A stretch of DNA of 37,894 nt from an uncultured Pygmaiobacter sp. (GCA_944386485.1 CALXBG010000013.1:1-37894); one strand, 5' to 3'; counted from the stretch's first letter, positions 1 through 8,329 are shown. Translations and numbers: made by a program. Notes: generated from the letters alone by a model not told the origin.

Positions 1-202
1 CGGCTCCGATGTTCAGCTCATGGCGGTGTTCCTGTCCCTTGCGCCACGACTTGCCAACTGTCACATGGCCGTATGCGCGGGGCGTGCTCTGGATGGTGAT
101 GATGGGTTCTTCCAGTTGCCCATCGAAGTATTTGGCATTCAGCGCCCGGAACATCTTTTCAAGGTAGCCAGCGGTTCGGGAAGTCTTGACAGTCTCTTTC
201 AT
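1..202 (-). CDS. SprT-like domain protein, N-terminal fragment (runs off left edge)
   Basis: The minus-strand frame starts at ATG 202-200 after a GAGGG ribosome-binding site and runs off the window, giving about 67 residues. It begins MKETVKTSRTAGYLEKMF and continues with a segment reading NAKYFDGQLEEPIITIQ, then TPRAYGHVTVGKSW. This resembles the N-terminal part of the SprT-like putative metallopeptidases often carried on conjugative elements and prophages of Firmicutes. The zinc-binding HExxH motif would lie beyond the edge and is not seen, so catalysis is not shown. Its only neighbour is the tRNA-Lys gene about 300 bases away on the same strand. Family assignment is from sequence resemblance; a role in a mobile element is inference. 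Confidence 0.7.
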   Translation of the reverse strand, partial: MKETVKTSRTAGYLEKMFRALNAKYFDGQLEEPIITIQSTPRAYGHVTVGKSWRKGQEHRHELNIGA

Positions 203-401
203 GTTGTCGCCCTCACTTTCAAAATTCAAATCTAATCCGGGGGATTAAATTTTTCGTTTCGTCCGTGATTCGCCAACGATTTATGAAAAGCTGATTGTCA
301 ATAGCACCGTGGAATACCGCAGCGTAGCGAGGATATGCCGCGAAAGGCTGTTGACAGTCAGGTTTTTATGAATCAAACTTCACGCAAGGACAAACGGAAA
401 A
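203..401. other. Gene-free stretch upstream of the SprT-like gene
   Basis: No convincing gene is seen between the SprT-like start codon and the hairpin at 402. There is a short inverted repeat with arms TAATCC (233-238) and GGATTA (242-247) just upstream of the SprT-like ribosome-binding site. It could be an operator, but nothing else supports that. No good promoter was found for the SprT-like gene. Confidence 0.3.
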
Positions 402-437
402 GGGAAGGACGCTGATCTTTCGATCAACGTCCTTCCC
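402..437 (-). terminator. Hairpin, probable terminator downstream of tRNA-Lys
   Basis: A long stem pairs gggaaggacg-tgatc with its complement across a short loop, with one mismatch. Read on the minus strand it is followed by TTTTCCGTTTG, a weak U-rich tail. It lies about 60 bases beyond the 3' end of the minus-strand tRNA, so a tRNA terminator is the simplest reading. Confidence 0.55.
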
Positions 438-498
438 CAATCCATATTCGTATTGCAAAACCGCCCGGAAAGAACAGGTGGTTCTTACAATACCTTAT

Positions 499-574
499 TG
501 GTGACCCGCCGGAGATTCGAACTCCGGACCCATTGCTTAAAAGGCAATTGCTCTGCCAACTGAGCTAGCGGGTC
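499..574 (-). tRNA. tRNA-Lys, anticodon TTT
   Basis: The minus strand folds as a complete 76-base tRNA. The acceptor stem GACCCGC pairs with GCGGGTC, the D arm contains GCTCAGTTGGCAGAGC, the anticodon stem ATTGC/GCAAT encloses loop CTTTTAA (anticodon TTT), and the T arm contains GGTTCGAATC-type GTTCGAATC. The discriminator is A and the CCA end is encoded. A perfect consensus promoter precedes it and a hairpin follows. tRNA 3' ends are common integration targets, and a mobile-element-type gene lies just downstream. Confidence 0.97.
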
Positions 575-599
575 ATTTGATTTAATTTGACGCTTAACT

Positions 600-628
600 A
601 TTATAGCAATTCCACCAGCCTTTGTCAA
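600..628 (-). promoter_or_regulatory. Sigma-A promoter for tRNA-Lys
   Basis: On the minus strand TTGACA (628-623) and TATAAT (605-600) are separated by 17 bases. Both hexamers are perfect consensus, as expected for a strongly expressed stable RNA. The tRNA begins 26 bases past the -10. Confidence 0.9.
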
Positions 629-680
629 TCATTTTACCCGGTTCGCGGCAAAAAAGACGCTGCAAGGGTCGCTGGAAGAT

Positions 681-734
681 AAAAAAGGGAGACGCTGCAG
701 ATTCTGCAAGATTCTGCAAGCGTCTCCCTTTTTT
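681..734 (-). terminator. Terminator downstream of thrS
   Basis: A-rich and T-rich ends flank the stem gggagacgc / gcgtctccc, so it could work in both directions. It lies 23 bases beyond the thrS stop. The loop carries a direct repeat of GATTCTGCAA (two copies). Confidence 0.85.
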
Positions 735-756
735 ATTGAATTAAAATGAGGGGAAA

Positions 757-2667
757 TCAGTTCGCTCGTGCGGCGATTTCAGCGGTGACGTCCGAGATGA
801 ACTCCTCCAGTTTCTTGACGCCGCCGGCGGCCTCTTTGTCCTTGCGGGCGCGGACCGAAACGGTGCCCTCGGCAGCCTCCTTGTCCCCAACAACCAGCAT
901 ATAGGGAATCTTCTGAAGCTGGGCCTCGCGAATCTTGTAGTTCATCTTCTCGCTGCGCAGATCGCACTCGACCCGCAGGCCGGCGGCCTTGAGCGCATCC
1001 GTGACCTTTTCAGCATAGGCATGGTGGCTCTCGCCGATCGGAATAACGACTGCCTGTACCGGGCTCAGCCAGGTCGGGAAGGCGCCGGCATAGTGCTCGG
1101 TCAGGATGCCGATGAACCGCTCGATGCTGCCGAAGACCACCCGGTGGATCATGACCGGGCAATGCGCGGCACCGTCGGCGCCGGTGTACTCCAGATCAAA
1201 CCGGCCGGGCAGCTGGTAGTCCAGCTGGATGGTGCCGCACTGCCAGGTGCGGCCCAGCGAATCCTGAATGTGGAAGTCGAGCTTCGGCCCGTAGAACGCG
1301 CCGTCACCCTCGTTGATCTCGTATTCCTTGCCAATGCTCTTGATCGCGTCGGCCAGCGCATTGGTCGCGATCTCCCAGTCCTCCTCGGATCCCAGATGAT
1401 CCTCCGGCATCGTGGACAGCTCGATGGTGTAGGGCAGACCGAACAGGGAATAGACCTCATCAAAGAGCCGGGCAATCCGGATCACCTCGTCGGTGATCTG
1501 CTCCTTGGTCAGCAGGATGTGGGCGTCGTCCTGGGTGAAGCAGCGCACACGGAACATTCCGTGCAGCGCGCCGCTCAGCTCGTGGCGATGCACAACACCC
1601 AGCTCACCGTACCGCAGCGGCAGGTCACGGTAGGAGTGTTTCTCCAGCTCATAGACCAGGATACTGCCCGGGCAGTTCATCGGCTTGATGGCGAAATCCT
1701 CCCCATCAATAACGGTGGTGTACATGTTCTCCTTGTAGTGATCCCAGTGACCCGAGGTCTCCCACAGGGTGCGGCGCATGATCTGCGGGGTCGAAATCTC
1801 GACATAGTCCCACTTCTTATGCACTTCGCGCCAGTAGTCGATCAGGGTGTTCTTGAGCACCATGCCCTTGGGCAGGTAGAAGGGGAAGCCCGGCGCTTCA
1901 TCCCGGAACGCAAACAGGCCCAGCTCCCGGCCCAGCTTGCGGTGATCACGGCGCTTGGCCTCCTCGATCTGCTCGAGATAGGCGGCCAGTTCATCCTTCT
2001 TGGGGAAGGCGATGCCGTAGATCCGGCACAGACTGTCGTTCGCCGCGTCGCCGCGCCAGTAAGCGCTGGCGGTGCTCATCAGCTTGACCGCCTTGAGTGC
2101 GCCGGTGCTCATCAGATGGGGGCCGGCGCACAGATCGGTAAAATCGCCCTGCCGGTAGATCGACAGCTGCCAGCCTTTCTCCGCATATTCCTCCAGCAGC
2201 TCGAGCTTGTAGCTCTGGCCGGCAAAGATCTCGCGGCCTTCCTCGACGGTGATAAACTGCTTTTCGACCGGCAGATCCGCCTTGACGATCCGGCGCATCT
2301 CCTCCTCAATCGCCTCGAACTGATCGGGGGTGATGGGGGGAATACCGCCGATGTCGTAATACCAGCCATTGTCCAGCGCGGGGCCGATGCCGAAGTGGGC
2401 ACCGGGGAACAGATGCTGTACCGCCTGCGCCATCACATGAGCGCCGGTATGCCAGAATGCATGCTTGCCCTCCTTATCGGCAAAGGTCAGAATCTCAAGC
2501 GTGCAGTCCTGCTCCAGCGGCGTGCGGAGATCAACCACTTCGCCGTCCAGTTTTGCACAGGTGGCCGCCTTGTACAAGCCCATTCCAAGACTCTTAGCGA
2601 CCTCGGCGGCGCTGACGCCCGCCTCAAACTCCTTGACCAGACCATCCTTTAAGCTGACCTTGATCAT
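757..2667 (-). CDS. thrS: Threonyl-tRNA synthetase
   Basis: This cytosolic class II synthetase charges tRNA-Thr with threonine. The start MIKVSLKDG (ATG 2667-2665) is chosen because AGGAGG lies 9 bases upstream; the frame is open further up, but that part is the T-box leader. The 636 residues match the family's usual length. In order are the TGS domain (about 1-62), the editing domain with its HTGAHVMAQAVQ helix, and the class II catalytic core. The zinc ligands are expected in AIKPMNCPGS, in the HRHELSGALHG segment and in HRVVFGSIERF. The C-terminus is the anticodon-binding domain. The T-box leader on the same strand indicates control by uncharged tRNA-Thr. The gene is divergent from rny. 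Confidence 0.97.
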   Translation of the reverse strand: MIKVSLKDGLVKEFEAGVSAAEVAKSLGMGLYKAATCAKLDGEVVDLRTPLEQDCTLEILTFADKEGKHAFWHTGAHVMAQAVQHLFPGAHFGIGPALDNGWYYDIGGIPPITPDQFEAIEEEMRRIVKADLPVEKQFITVEEGREIFAGQSYKLELLEEYAEKGWQLSIYRQGDFTDLCAGPHLMSTGALKAVKLMSTASAYWRGDAANDSLCRIYGIAFPKKDELAAYLEQIEEAKRRDHRKLGRELGLFAFRDEAPGFPFYLPKGMVLKNTLIDYWREVHKKWDYVEISTPQIMRRTLWETSGHWDHYKENMYTTVIDGEDFAIKPMNCPGSILVYELEKHSYRDLPLRYGELGVVHRHELSGALHGMFRVRCFTQDDAHILLTKEQITDEVIRIARLFDEVYSLFGLPYTIELSTMPEDHLGSEEDWEIATNALADAIKSIGKEYEINEGDGAFYGPKLDFHIQDSLGRTWQCGTIQLDYQLPGRFDLEYTGADGAAHCPVMIHRVVFGSIERFIGILTEHYAGAFPTWLSPVQAVVIPIGESHHAYAEKVTDALKAAGLRVECDLRSEKMNYKIREAQLQKIPYMLVVGDKEAAEGTVSVRARKDKEAAGGVKKLEEFISDVTAEIAARAN

Positions 2668-2752
2668 TTCCAGTTTCCTCCTTTGAAACAAATCTTTGCC
2701 CCGGGTATTTCGCCGCGCGATGTTGCGCAGCGGGAGGGGACCTTCGCGGGGC

Positions 2753-2998
2753 AAACAAAAAGGACCCATCCCAATCGGGATGAGTCCTGTGACCCACGGT
2801 TCCACCCGCATTGCGCCGCAAAACGGCGCCGCTCGTTTGGGGATAACGGCCCTGAACCGGCGGGGGTTCACCCCCGCGCTCGGCGGTGGTAGACAACGGG
2901 TGTCGCCGTGCGGGATCGCACCATTGCAGCTCGTTGAAAGCCGCCCCCGCTCTCTGACCGGTCACGCTGTTGTCCATGTCCGCTTCAACACTTTTGCA
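2753..2998 (-). promoter_or_regulatory. T-box riboswitch leader of thrS (threonine)
   Basis: The minus strand contains the T-box signature GGGTGGAACCGTGGG (2807-2793), followed by a terminator stem (2787-2762) and a T-rich run ending near 2753. An AGAGAG element of stem I lies near 2950-2957. Tandem ACC triplets at 2885-2890 sit where the specifier loop would be expected, and ACC is a threonine codon. The leader ends about 85 bases before the thrS start. Known mechanism: uncharged tRNA stabilises the antiterminator and lets transcription continue. The specifier position is my reading, not a folded structure. Confidence 0.9.
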
Positions 2999-3004
2999 GC
3001 TTCG

Positions 3005-3033
3005 ATTTTACACCCCGCTGCGCCGGTTGTCAA
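3005..3033 (-). promoter_or_regulatory. Sigma-A promoter of the thrS T-box transcript
   Basis: TTGACA (3033-3028) and TAAAAT (3010-3005) are separated by 17 bases on the minus strand, placing the transcription start just ahead of the T-box leader. Confidence 0.85.
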
Positions 3034-3066
3034 CACCCTGGACGGAGAGGAAAAGCTGTAATTTTC

Positions 3067-3095
3067 TTGACAACCCAACGGCCAGGTTTTATTAT
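3067..3095 (+). promoter_or_regulatory. Sigma-A promoter of rny
   Basis: TTGACA (3067-3072) and TATTAT (3090-3095) with 17-base spacing. It points away from the thrS promoter; the two -35 boxes are only 33 bases apart. A roughly 140-base untranslated leader would precede rny. Confidence 0.75.
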
Positions 3096-3244
3096 AAGTA
3101 TAATGTATTGCAAAACCGGCGCCCAAAACAGCGGGCTGCCGTCCGGTTCGGGGATGGCGGATCTTCGCGTTGAGGGACAAAAGAAACCGCAGGGTTTCGA
3201 TGCATTATTGATCTAAAGATTCTATATTTTTTAAGGAGGCCCCT

Positions 3245-4801
3245 ATGGTATCATACGGCATTGCCGCTGTGATAGCCGTTGTTGTGGGTGTGGTAGCTGC
3301 GGCTATCGCTTTTTTTTGTGGAATTTCTTACCGGCGCAAGGTGGCGGAGCAGAAACTGGGCTCTGCTGAAGAGGAAGCAAAACGAATCATCAACGACGCG
3401 ATCAAGACAGCGGAACAAAAGCGGCGGGAGGCCGCGATCGAAGCAAAGGACGAGGTCTTTAAGCTGAAGGCCGACGCGGAGAAGGAGATCCGTGAACGGC
3501 GCAGCGAGGTTACCCGGCAGGAGCGCCGGCTGGATCAGAAGGAGGAGAACCTCGACCGCAAGACCGAGGCTCTGGAACAGAAAGAGGAGGAGCAGAAAAA
3601 ACGGGCGGAGCTGGTCGAGGCCCGGCTGCTCGAGATCGATCAGATGCGCCAGCGGCAGACAGAGAAGCTGGAGCACATTGCAGGTTTGACCCAGGAGGCG
3701 GCTAAGGAGATGCTGCTCTCCCGGTTGGATGAGGAGCTGACCCACGAGAAAGCCAAGCGGATTACCGCTTTTGAGACACAGACCAAGGAAGACTGCGACA
3801 AGCTCGCGCAGGAGCTGATCACCCAGGCGGTCAGCCGCTGTGCTGCCGACCATTCCAGCGAGATCACCGTTTCGGTGGTGCCGCTGCCCAACGATGAGAT
3901 GAAGGGGCGGATCATCGGTCGCGAGGGACGCAACATCCGGGCGCTTGAGACTGCGACCGGTGTGGACCTGATTATTGATGATACCCCCGAGGCGATCACC
4001 CTGTCCAGCTTTGACCCGGTGCGGCGTGAGGTTGCCCGGATGACGCTCGAGCGGTTGATTGCCGATGGGCGTATCCATCCCGCTCGAATCGAGGAGACGG
4101 TAGAGAAATGCCGCCGGGAGCTCGACACCGCTATGAAGCGGGAGGGTGAGCGCGCGGTGATGGAGGTCGGTGTCCACGGCCTGCACCCCGATCTGGTCAA
4201 GCTGATCGGCCGGCTGAAATACCGCACCAGCTATGGACAGAATGTCCTCAACCACTCGATGGAGGTCGCCTATCTGTCCGGACTGATGGCCTCCGAGCTT
4301 GGTTTGAATGTGAATATGGCAAAGCGCGCCGGCCTGCTGCATGACATCGGCAAGGCGCTGACCCATGAGATCGAGGGCAGCCATGTGATGATTGGCGTCG
4401 ATCTCGCCCGCAAGTACAAGGAAAACCCCGCGATTATCCATGCCGTCGAGGCCCATCACGGGGATGTCGAGCCCCAGACGCCGCTCGCCTTTATCGTAAT
4501 GGCGGCCGACGCGATCTCTGCAGCCCGTCCGGGTGCACGTCGCGAGAATGTCGAGAGCTATATCAAGCGTCTTGAGGATCTTGAAACCATCTCCTCCTCC
4601 TTCCCCGGCGTTGAGCGCAGCTATGCGGTGCAGGCCGGCCGCGAGGTGCGGATTATGGTCAAGCCGGAGCAGATCGCGGACGATCAGCTGCCGATCCTTG
4701 CGCGGGAGATCGTCAAGAAAATCGAGGACGAACTGGAGTATCCCGGCCAGATCAAGATCAATGTCATCCGGGAAAACCGGGCGACCGATTACGCAAAATG
4801 A
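3245..4801 (+). CDS. rny: Ribonuclease Y
   Basis: RNase Y is the membrane-anchored endoribonuclease that starts mRNA decay in many Firmicutes. The 518-residue length is typical. Residues 4-26 form one hydrophobic membrane segment. A long charged coiled coil, rich in E, K and R, follows to about residue 200. A KH RNA-binding domain comes next with [15 protein letters not shown]. The HD phosphohydrolase domain has its metal-binding pair at H366-D367 in [12 protein letters not shown]. The ATG at 3245 follows AAGGAGG with good spacing. The gene has its own promoter and ends at a strong terminator, so it appears monocistronic. Confidence 0.97.
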   Translation: MVSYGIAAVIAVVVGVVAAAIAFFCGISYRRKVAEQKLGSAEEEAKRIINDAIKTAEQKRREAAIEAKDEVFKLKADAEKEIRERRSEVTRQERRLDQKEENLDRKTEALEQKEEEQKKRAELVEARLLEIDQMRQRQTEKLEHIAGLTQEAAKEMLLSRLDEELTHEKAKRITAFETQTKEDCDKLAQELITQAVSRCAADHSSEITVSVVPLPNDEMKGRIIGREGRNIRALETATGVDLIIDDTPEAITLSSFDPVRREVARMTLERLIADGRIHPARIEETVEKCRRELDTAMKREGERAVMEVGVHGLHPDLVKLIGRLKYRTSYGQNVLNHSMEVAYLSGLMASELGLNVNMAKRAGLLHDIGKALTHEIEGSHVMIGVDLARKYKENPAIIHAVEAHHGDVEPQTPLAFIVMAADAISAARPGARRENVESYIKRLEDLETISSSFPGVERSYAVQAGREVRIMVKPEQIADDQLPILAREIVKKIEDELEYPGQIKINVIRENRATDYAK

Positions 4802-4811
4802 CAAAAAAAGG

Positions 4812-4842
4812 AGAGGGCATGGTGTACCATGCCCTCTTTTTT
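4812..4842 (+). terminator. Rho-independent terminator after rny
   Basis: A 12-bp stem, agagggcatggt paired with accatgccctct, is followed by six T. It starts 11 bases beyond the rny stop codon. Confidence 0.92.
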
Positions 4843-4880
4843 AACCGGTATACCGGTTTTGAGACGGAGGAGGGATTCTG

Positions 4881-5579
4881 ATGAGGATTGCGGGACTGCA
4901 AAAACTGACCCTGCTGGACTATCCCGGCCGCCTGGCCTGCACTATTTTTCTGCCGGGCTGCAACCTGCGCTGCCCTTTTTGCCACAATGCGAGCCTCGTG
5001 CTGCCCGATCGGCTGCAGGAGGGTGAAGAAATCCGGGAGGAGGAACTTTTCGCCTTTCTCGAAAAACGCCGTGGGGTTTTGCAGGGGGTCTGCATTACCG
5101 GCGGCGAGCCGCTGCTGCACCCCGACGTTGACCGTCTGATCGAGCGGATTCGGTCGCTGGGGTATGCCGTCAAGCTGGATACCAACGGCAGTTTTCCCGA
5201 CCGGCTGGCGTCGCTGCTGGAGCGCGGGCTGATCGACTATGTCGCGATGGACATCAAAAATGCGCCCCTGCACTATGGCGCGACCGTGGGAATTCCGGGC
5301 TTTGATACCACCCCCATCGAGCGCAGCGCGGCGCTATTGATGCGCGGTGAGGTCGAGTATGAATTTCGCACGACCGTCGTAGCGGAGCTGCACACCGAAG
5401 CCGATTTTGAGGCGATCGGCCGCTGGCTGGCCGGCGCAAAGCGGTACTTTTTGCAGGGCTTTATCGATTCGGGTGATCTCATTGCCGCCGGGCTGAACCC
5501 CGCCACAAAAGAGCAGATGGAGCGGCTCGCCGCGCTGCTGCGCCCCTCGATTCCTGCGGTTGAACTGCGCGGCATATGA
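4881..5579 (+). CDS. nrdG: Anaerobic ribonucleotide reductase activating protein (radical SAM)
   Basis: NrdG uses S-adenosylmethionine and a [4Fe-4S] cluster to form the glycyl radical on NrdD under anoxic conditions. The 232-residue protein has the cluster cysteines C27, C31 and C34 (CX3CX2C) in FLPGCNLRCPFCHN. The later GGEP motif (CITGGEPLL) is the usual SAM-binding element. The ATG at 4881 follows GGAGGAGGG. It lies upstream of nrdD in the same direction, but 182 bases containing an operator and promoter separate them. The two genes may therefore be controlled independently. No separate promoter was recognised in the 38 bases after the rny terminator. The pflA-type activase family is an alternative, but the nrdD neighbour favours nrdG. 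Confidence 0.9.
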   Translation: MRIAGLQKLTLLDYPGRLACTIFLPGCNLRCPFCHNASLVLPDRLQEGEEIREEELFAFLEKRRGVLQGVCITGGEPLLHPDVDRLIERIRSLGYAVKLDTNGSFPDRLASLLERGLIDYVAMDIKNAPLHYGATVGIPGFDTTPIERSAALLMRGEVEYEFRTTVVAELHTEADFEAIGRWLAGAKRYFLQGFIDSGDLIAAGLNPATKEQMERLAALLRPSIPAVELRGI

Positions 5580-5596
5580 ATAAAACTGAATAAAAA

Positions 5597-5643
5597 GCAC
5601 AAGATATAGTAAAATTACGATAATTTTATTCTAGATATTGACT
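5597..5643 (+). promoter_or_regulatory. Tandem NrdR boxes upstream of nrdD
   Basis: Two 16-base sites fit the NrdR consensus acaCwAtATaTwGtgt: gcaCAAGATATAGTaa (5597-5612) and attCTAGATATTGact (5628-5643). They are separated by 15 bases, a centre-to-centre distance of 31 bases or three helical turns, the known arrangement for this repressor. The second box covers the -35 hexamer of the nrdD promoter. The inverted repeat TAAAATTA-CGA-TAATTTTA lies between them. nrdR itself is not in the window. Confidence 0.88.
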
Positions 5644-5667
5644 TGATTCCGTCCGTTGTGGTATGCT
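5638..5667 (+). promoter_or_regulatory. nrdD promoter
   Basis: TTGACT (5638-5643), an 18-base spacer, then TATGCT (5662-5667) preceded by TGG, giving an extended -10. The -35 lies inside the downstream NrdR box, which fits repression by blocking RNA polymerase. Confidence 0.75.
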
Positions 5668-5761
5668 GTATTTAAATCACGCCGGACGGGTTTTCTCTGC
5701 CCGCCCAGAGGGGCGGGCGTGACAGGAAGATTGGAGCGGGCAGAAAAAGGGGTGCGGACTT

Positions 5762-8188
5762 ATGTATCAGGTGGTAAAGAGAGACGGCACGCTGGCCGAG
5801 TTTAATATCAACAAGATCAGCGCGGCGATTACCAAGGCCTTTGAGGCGCTGGAAAAGCAGTATCATCCCAGCGTTATCGATCTGCTCGCGCTGCGGGTGA
5901 CCTCGGATTTTGAGCCGAAGATCCGGCAGGACAAGATTCAGGTTGAGGACATTCAGGATAGTGTTGAGGCGGTGCTCAGCAGCGCCGGCTATGCCGATGT
6001 GGCGAAGGCGTATATTCTTTACCGCAAACAGCGGGAGAAGGTCCGCAACGTCAAGTCCTCGCTGCTCGATTATAAGAAGCTGGTCGGGGATTACCTGAAT
6101 GTCAGCGATTGGCGGGTCAAGGAGAACTCGACCGTCACCTATTCGGTCGGCGGTCTGATCCTGAGCAACAGCGGCGCGATCACCGCAAACTACTGGCTCA
6201 GCGAGATCTATGACGAGGAGATTGCCGAGGCACACCGCAGCGCAGCGATTCATCTGCATGATCTGTCGATGCTGACCGGTTACTGCGCCGGTTGGTCGCT
6301 GCGCCAGCTGATTGAGGAAGGCCTTGGCGGGGTGCCGGGCAAGATTACCTCCGCACCGGCCAAGCATCTGTCCAGTCTCTGCAACCAGATGGTCAATTTC
6401 CTGGGCATTATGCAGAATGAGTGGGCCGGTGCACAGGCGTTTTCTTCTTTTGATACCTATCTGGCTCCCTTTGTCAAGGCGGACAATCTGTCCTACTATG
6501 AGGTCAAGCAGTGCATCGAATCCTTTGTCTTCGGGGTCAATACCCCCAGCCGCTGGGGCACCCAGGCGCCTTTCTCCAACATCACGCTGGACTGGACGGT
6601 GCCGGCCGACCTCGCCGAGCAGCAGGCTATTGTCGGTGGAAAACCGATGGACTTCAAGTATAAGGACTGCAAGCGGGAGATGGACATGATCAACAAGGCG
6701 TTCATCGAGACGATGATCGAGGGGGACGCCGAGGGACGCGGTTTCCAGTACCCGATTCCAACCTATTCGATCACCCGCGACTTTGACTGGTCGGATACCG
6801 AGAACAACCGGCTGCTGTTTGAGATGACCTCAAAGTACGGTACGCCTTACTTCTCCAACTATATCAACAGCGACATGGAGCCCAGCGATGTGCGGAGCAT
6901 GTGCTGCCGCCTGCGTCTGGACCTGCGGGAGCTGCGGAAAAAATCCGGCGGTTACTTTGGCAGCGGCGAGAGCACCGGCTCGGTCGGCGTGGTCACCATC
7001 AACCTGCCGCGGCTGGCCTACCTCGCGGCAGATGAGGCGGATTTCTACCGCCGGCTCGATCGGATGATGGATATTTCCGCCCGCTCGCTGCACATTAAGC
7101 GCACCGTCATCACCAAGCTGCTCAACGAGGGTCTGTATCCCTATACCAAGCGGTATCTGGGCAGCTTTGACAATCACTTCTCGACGATCGGCCTGGTCGG
7201 CATGAACGAGGCTGCCCTCAATGCGAAGTGGCTGCGGCTGGATCTGACCCATCCTGAGGCACAGCAGTTCGCCAAGGATGTCCTCAACCATATGCGTGAG
7301 CGGCTGAGCGACTATCAGGAGGAGTACGGCGACCTGTACAACCTCGAGGCAACCCCGGCCGAGTCCACCAGCTACCGGCTGGCAAAGCATGATCTGGCAC
7401 AGTACCCAGACATCATCACCGCCGGCGACAAGGAGGGCGCTCCCTACTATACCAACAGCTCCCACCTGCCGGTTGGATATACCGCCGACATCTTCGAAGC
7501 GCTGGACGTGCAGGACGAGCTGCAGACCCTTTATACCAGCGGCACCGTTTTCCATGCGTTTTTGGGCGAAAAACTGCCGGACTGGAAGGCTGCGGCCAAT
7601 CTGGTGCGGACGATTGCCGAGAACTATGCGCTGCCCTATTATACCCTGTCGCCGACCTATTCGATCTGCAAGAAACACGGCTATCTCGCCGGCGAGCAGT
7701 ATACCTGTCCCGAGTGCGGCGCACCGACCGAGGTGTACAGCCGGATCACCGGGTACTATCGCCCGGTCCAGAACTGGAACGACGGCAAGGCGCAGGAGTT
7801 CAAAGAGCGCAAGCTGTATGACCTGGGCAATTCGCACCTGAAGGTGGGGCACCGCCCGGCATTTGCCCCGGCTTCTGATGCCGCGGCCGCGCCGCAGGCA
7901 GATGCGAAGGGCGAGGCACGGGTATTGCTCTTCACCACCACCAGCTGCCCCAAGTGTAAGGTTGCGGGCTCGCTGCTCGACACCGCACGGGTGCCGTTTG
8001 AGCGGATTGTCGCGGATGCCGATGATGCCGGACGGGAACTGGCGCGCAAATTCGGGATCCGGCAGGCGCCCACCCTCGTGGTTGAGCAGGATGGCCAGAT
8101 CGAAACCTATGGCGACATTGCTGCGATCCGACGGTATATTGACGCCCAGCGCGCAGGGTCGGCAGACCGGCAGAGTGCAGGGATGTAA
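5762..8188 (+). CDS. nrdD: Anaerobic ribonucleoside-triphosphate reductase with fused C-terminal glutaredoxin-like domain
   Basis: Class III reductase making dNTPs without oxygen. Residues 1 to about 95 are the ATP-cone allosteric domain (begins MYQVVKRDGTLAEFNINK). The central glycyl-radical barrel includes the candidate thiyl cysteine pair C381-C382 (MCCRLRLD). Near the end of the core are a zinc site (C636, H639, C649, C652) and the radical loop RITGYYRP with Gly664. A low-complexity linker (about 695-715) then leads to a glutaredoxin/thioredoxin-like fold with C729-P-K-C732. At 808 residues it is longer than core NrdD because of this domain. By inference the fused domain supplies electrons in cis, as separate thioredoxin or glutaredoxin does for thiol-dependent NrdD types. 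The NrdR boxes upstream show regulation by nucleotide pools. Confidence 0.95.
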   Translation: MYQVVKRDGTLAEFNINKISAAITKAFEALEKQYHPSVIDLLALRVTSDFEPKIRQDKIQVEDIQDSVEAVLSSAGYADVAKAYILYRKQREKVRNVKSSLLDYKKLVGDYLNVSDWRVKENSTVTYSVGGLILSNSGAITANYWLSEIYDEEIAEAHRSAAIHLHDLSMLTGYCAGWSLRQLIEEGLGGVPGKITSAPAKHLSSLCNQMVNFLGIMQNEWAGAQAFSSFDTYLAPFVKADNLSYYEVKQCIESFVFGVNTPSRWGTQAPFSNITLDWTVPADLAEQQAIVGGKPMDFKYKDCKREMDMINKAFIETMIEGDAEGRGFQYPIPTYSITRDFDWSDTENNRLLFEMTSKYGTPYFSNYINSDMEPSDVRSMCCRLRLDLRELRKKSGGYFGSGESTGSVGVVTINLPRLAYLAADEADFYRRLDRMMDISARSLHIKRTVITKLLNEGLYPYTKRYLGSFDNHFSTIGLVGMNEAALNAKWLRLDLTHPEAQQFAKDVLNHMRERLSDYQEEYGDLYNLEATPAESTSYRLAKHDLAQYPDIITAGDKEGAPYYTNSSHLPVGYTADIFEALDVQDELQTLYTSGTVFHAFLGEKLPDWKAAANLVRTIAENYALPYYTLSPTYSICKKHGYLAGEQYTCPECGAPTEVYSRITGYYRPVQNWNDGKAQEFKERKLYDLGNSHLKVGHRPAFAPASDAAAAPQADAKGEARVLLFTTTSCPKCKVAGSLLDTARVPFERIVADADDAGRELARKFGIRQAPTLVVEQDGQIETYGDIAAIRRYIDAQRAGSADRQSAGM

Positions 8189-8224
8189 CGCGGAGACCCG
8201 TTGAACAAACGGCACAACATGAAC

Positions 8225-8254
8225 GCAGCGGACCATCTGGTCCGCTGCTTTTTT
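8225..8254 (+). terminator. Terminator after nrdD
   Basis: The stem gcagcggacca pairs with tggtccgctgc and is followed by six T. Confidence 0.92.
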
Positions 8255-8262
8255 GAGTTTTA

Positions 8263-8294
8263 TTATTGACATATGTCAATAACAGAGCTAAAAT
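8263..8294 (+). promoter_or_regulatory. Palindromic operator over the promoter of the DUF134-NifX gene
   Basis: A perfect 20-base palindrome, TTATTGACATATGTCAATAA (8263-8282), contains the -35 TTGACA (8266-8271). The -10 TAAAAT (8289-8294) follows after 17 bases. A dimeric regulator bound here would occlude the promoter. The first domain of the downstream protein is a helix-turn-helix type, so autoregulation is a reasonable guess. Confidence 0.8.
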
Positions 8295-8329
8295 GAAGTT
8301 GCAATCAAAGCGGCGAGGAGGCGGCAGAG

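Noticed and set aside
20-235. A plus-strand 71-residue frame at the left edge
   Set aside because: The opposite strand reads as a SprT-like N-terminus with a ribosome site, which is the better explanation.
1021-2652. A 543-residue open frame antisense to thrS
   Set aside because: Shadow of thrS; the translation is low-complexity and lacks a start signal.
2668-2871. N-terminal extension of thrS to an upstream start
   Set aside because: This segment is the T-box leader and terminator; the AGGAGG before 2667 marks the real start.
3251-4804. A 517-residue open frame antisense to rny
   Set aside because: Shadow of the charged coiled coil and HD domain of RNase Y.
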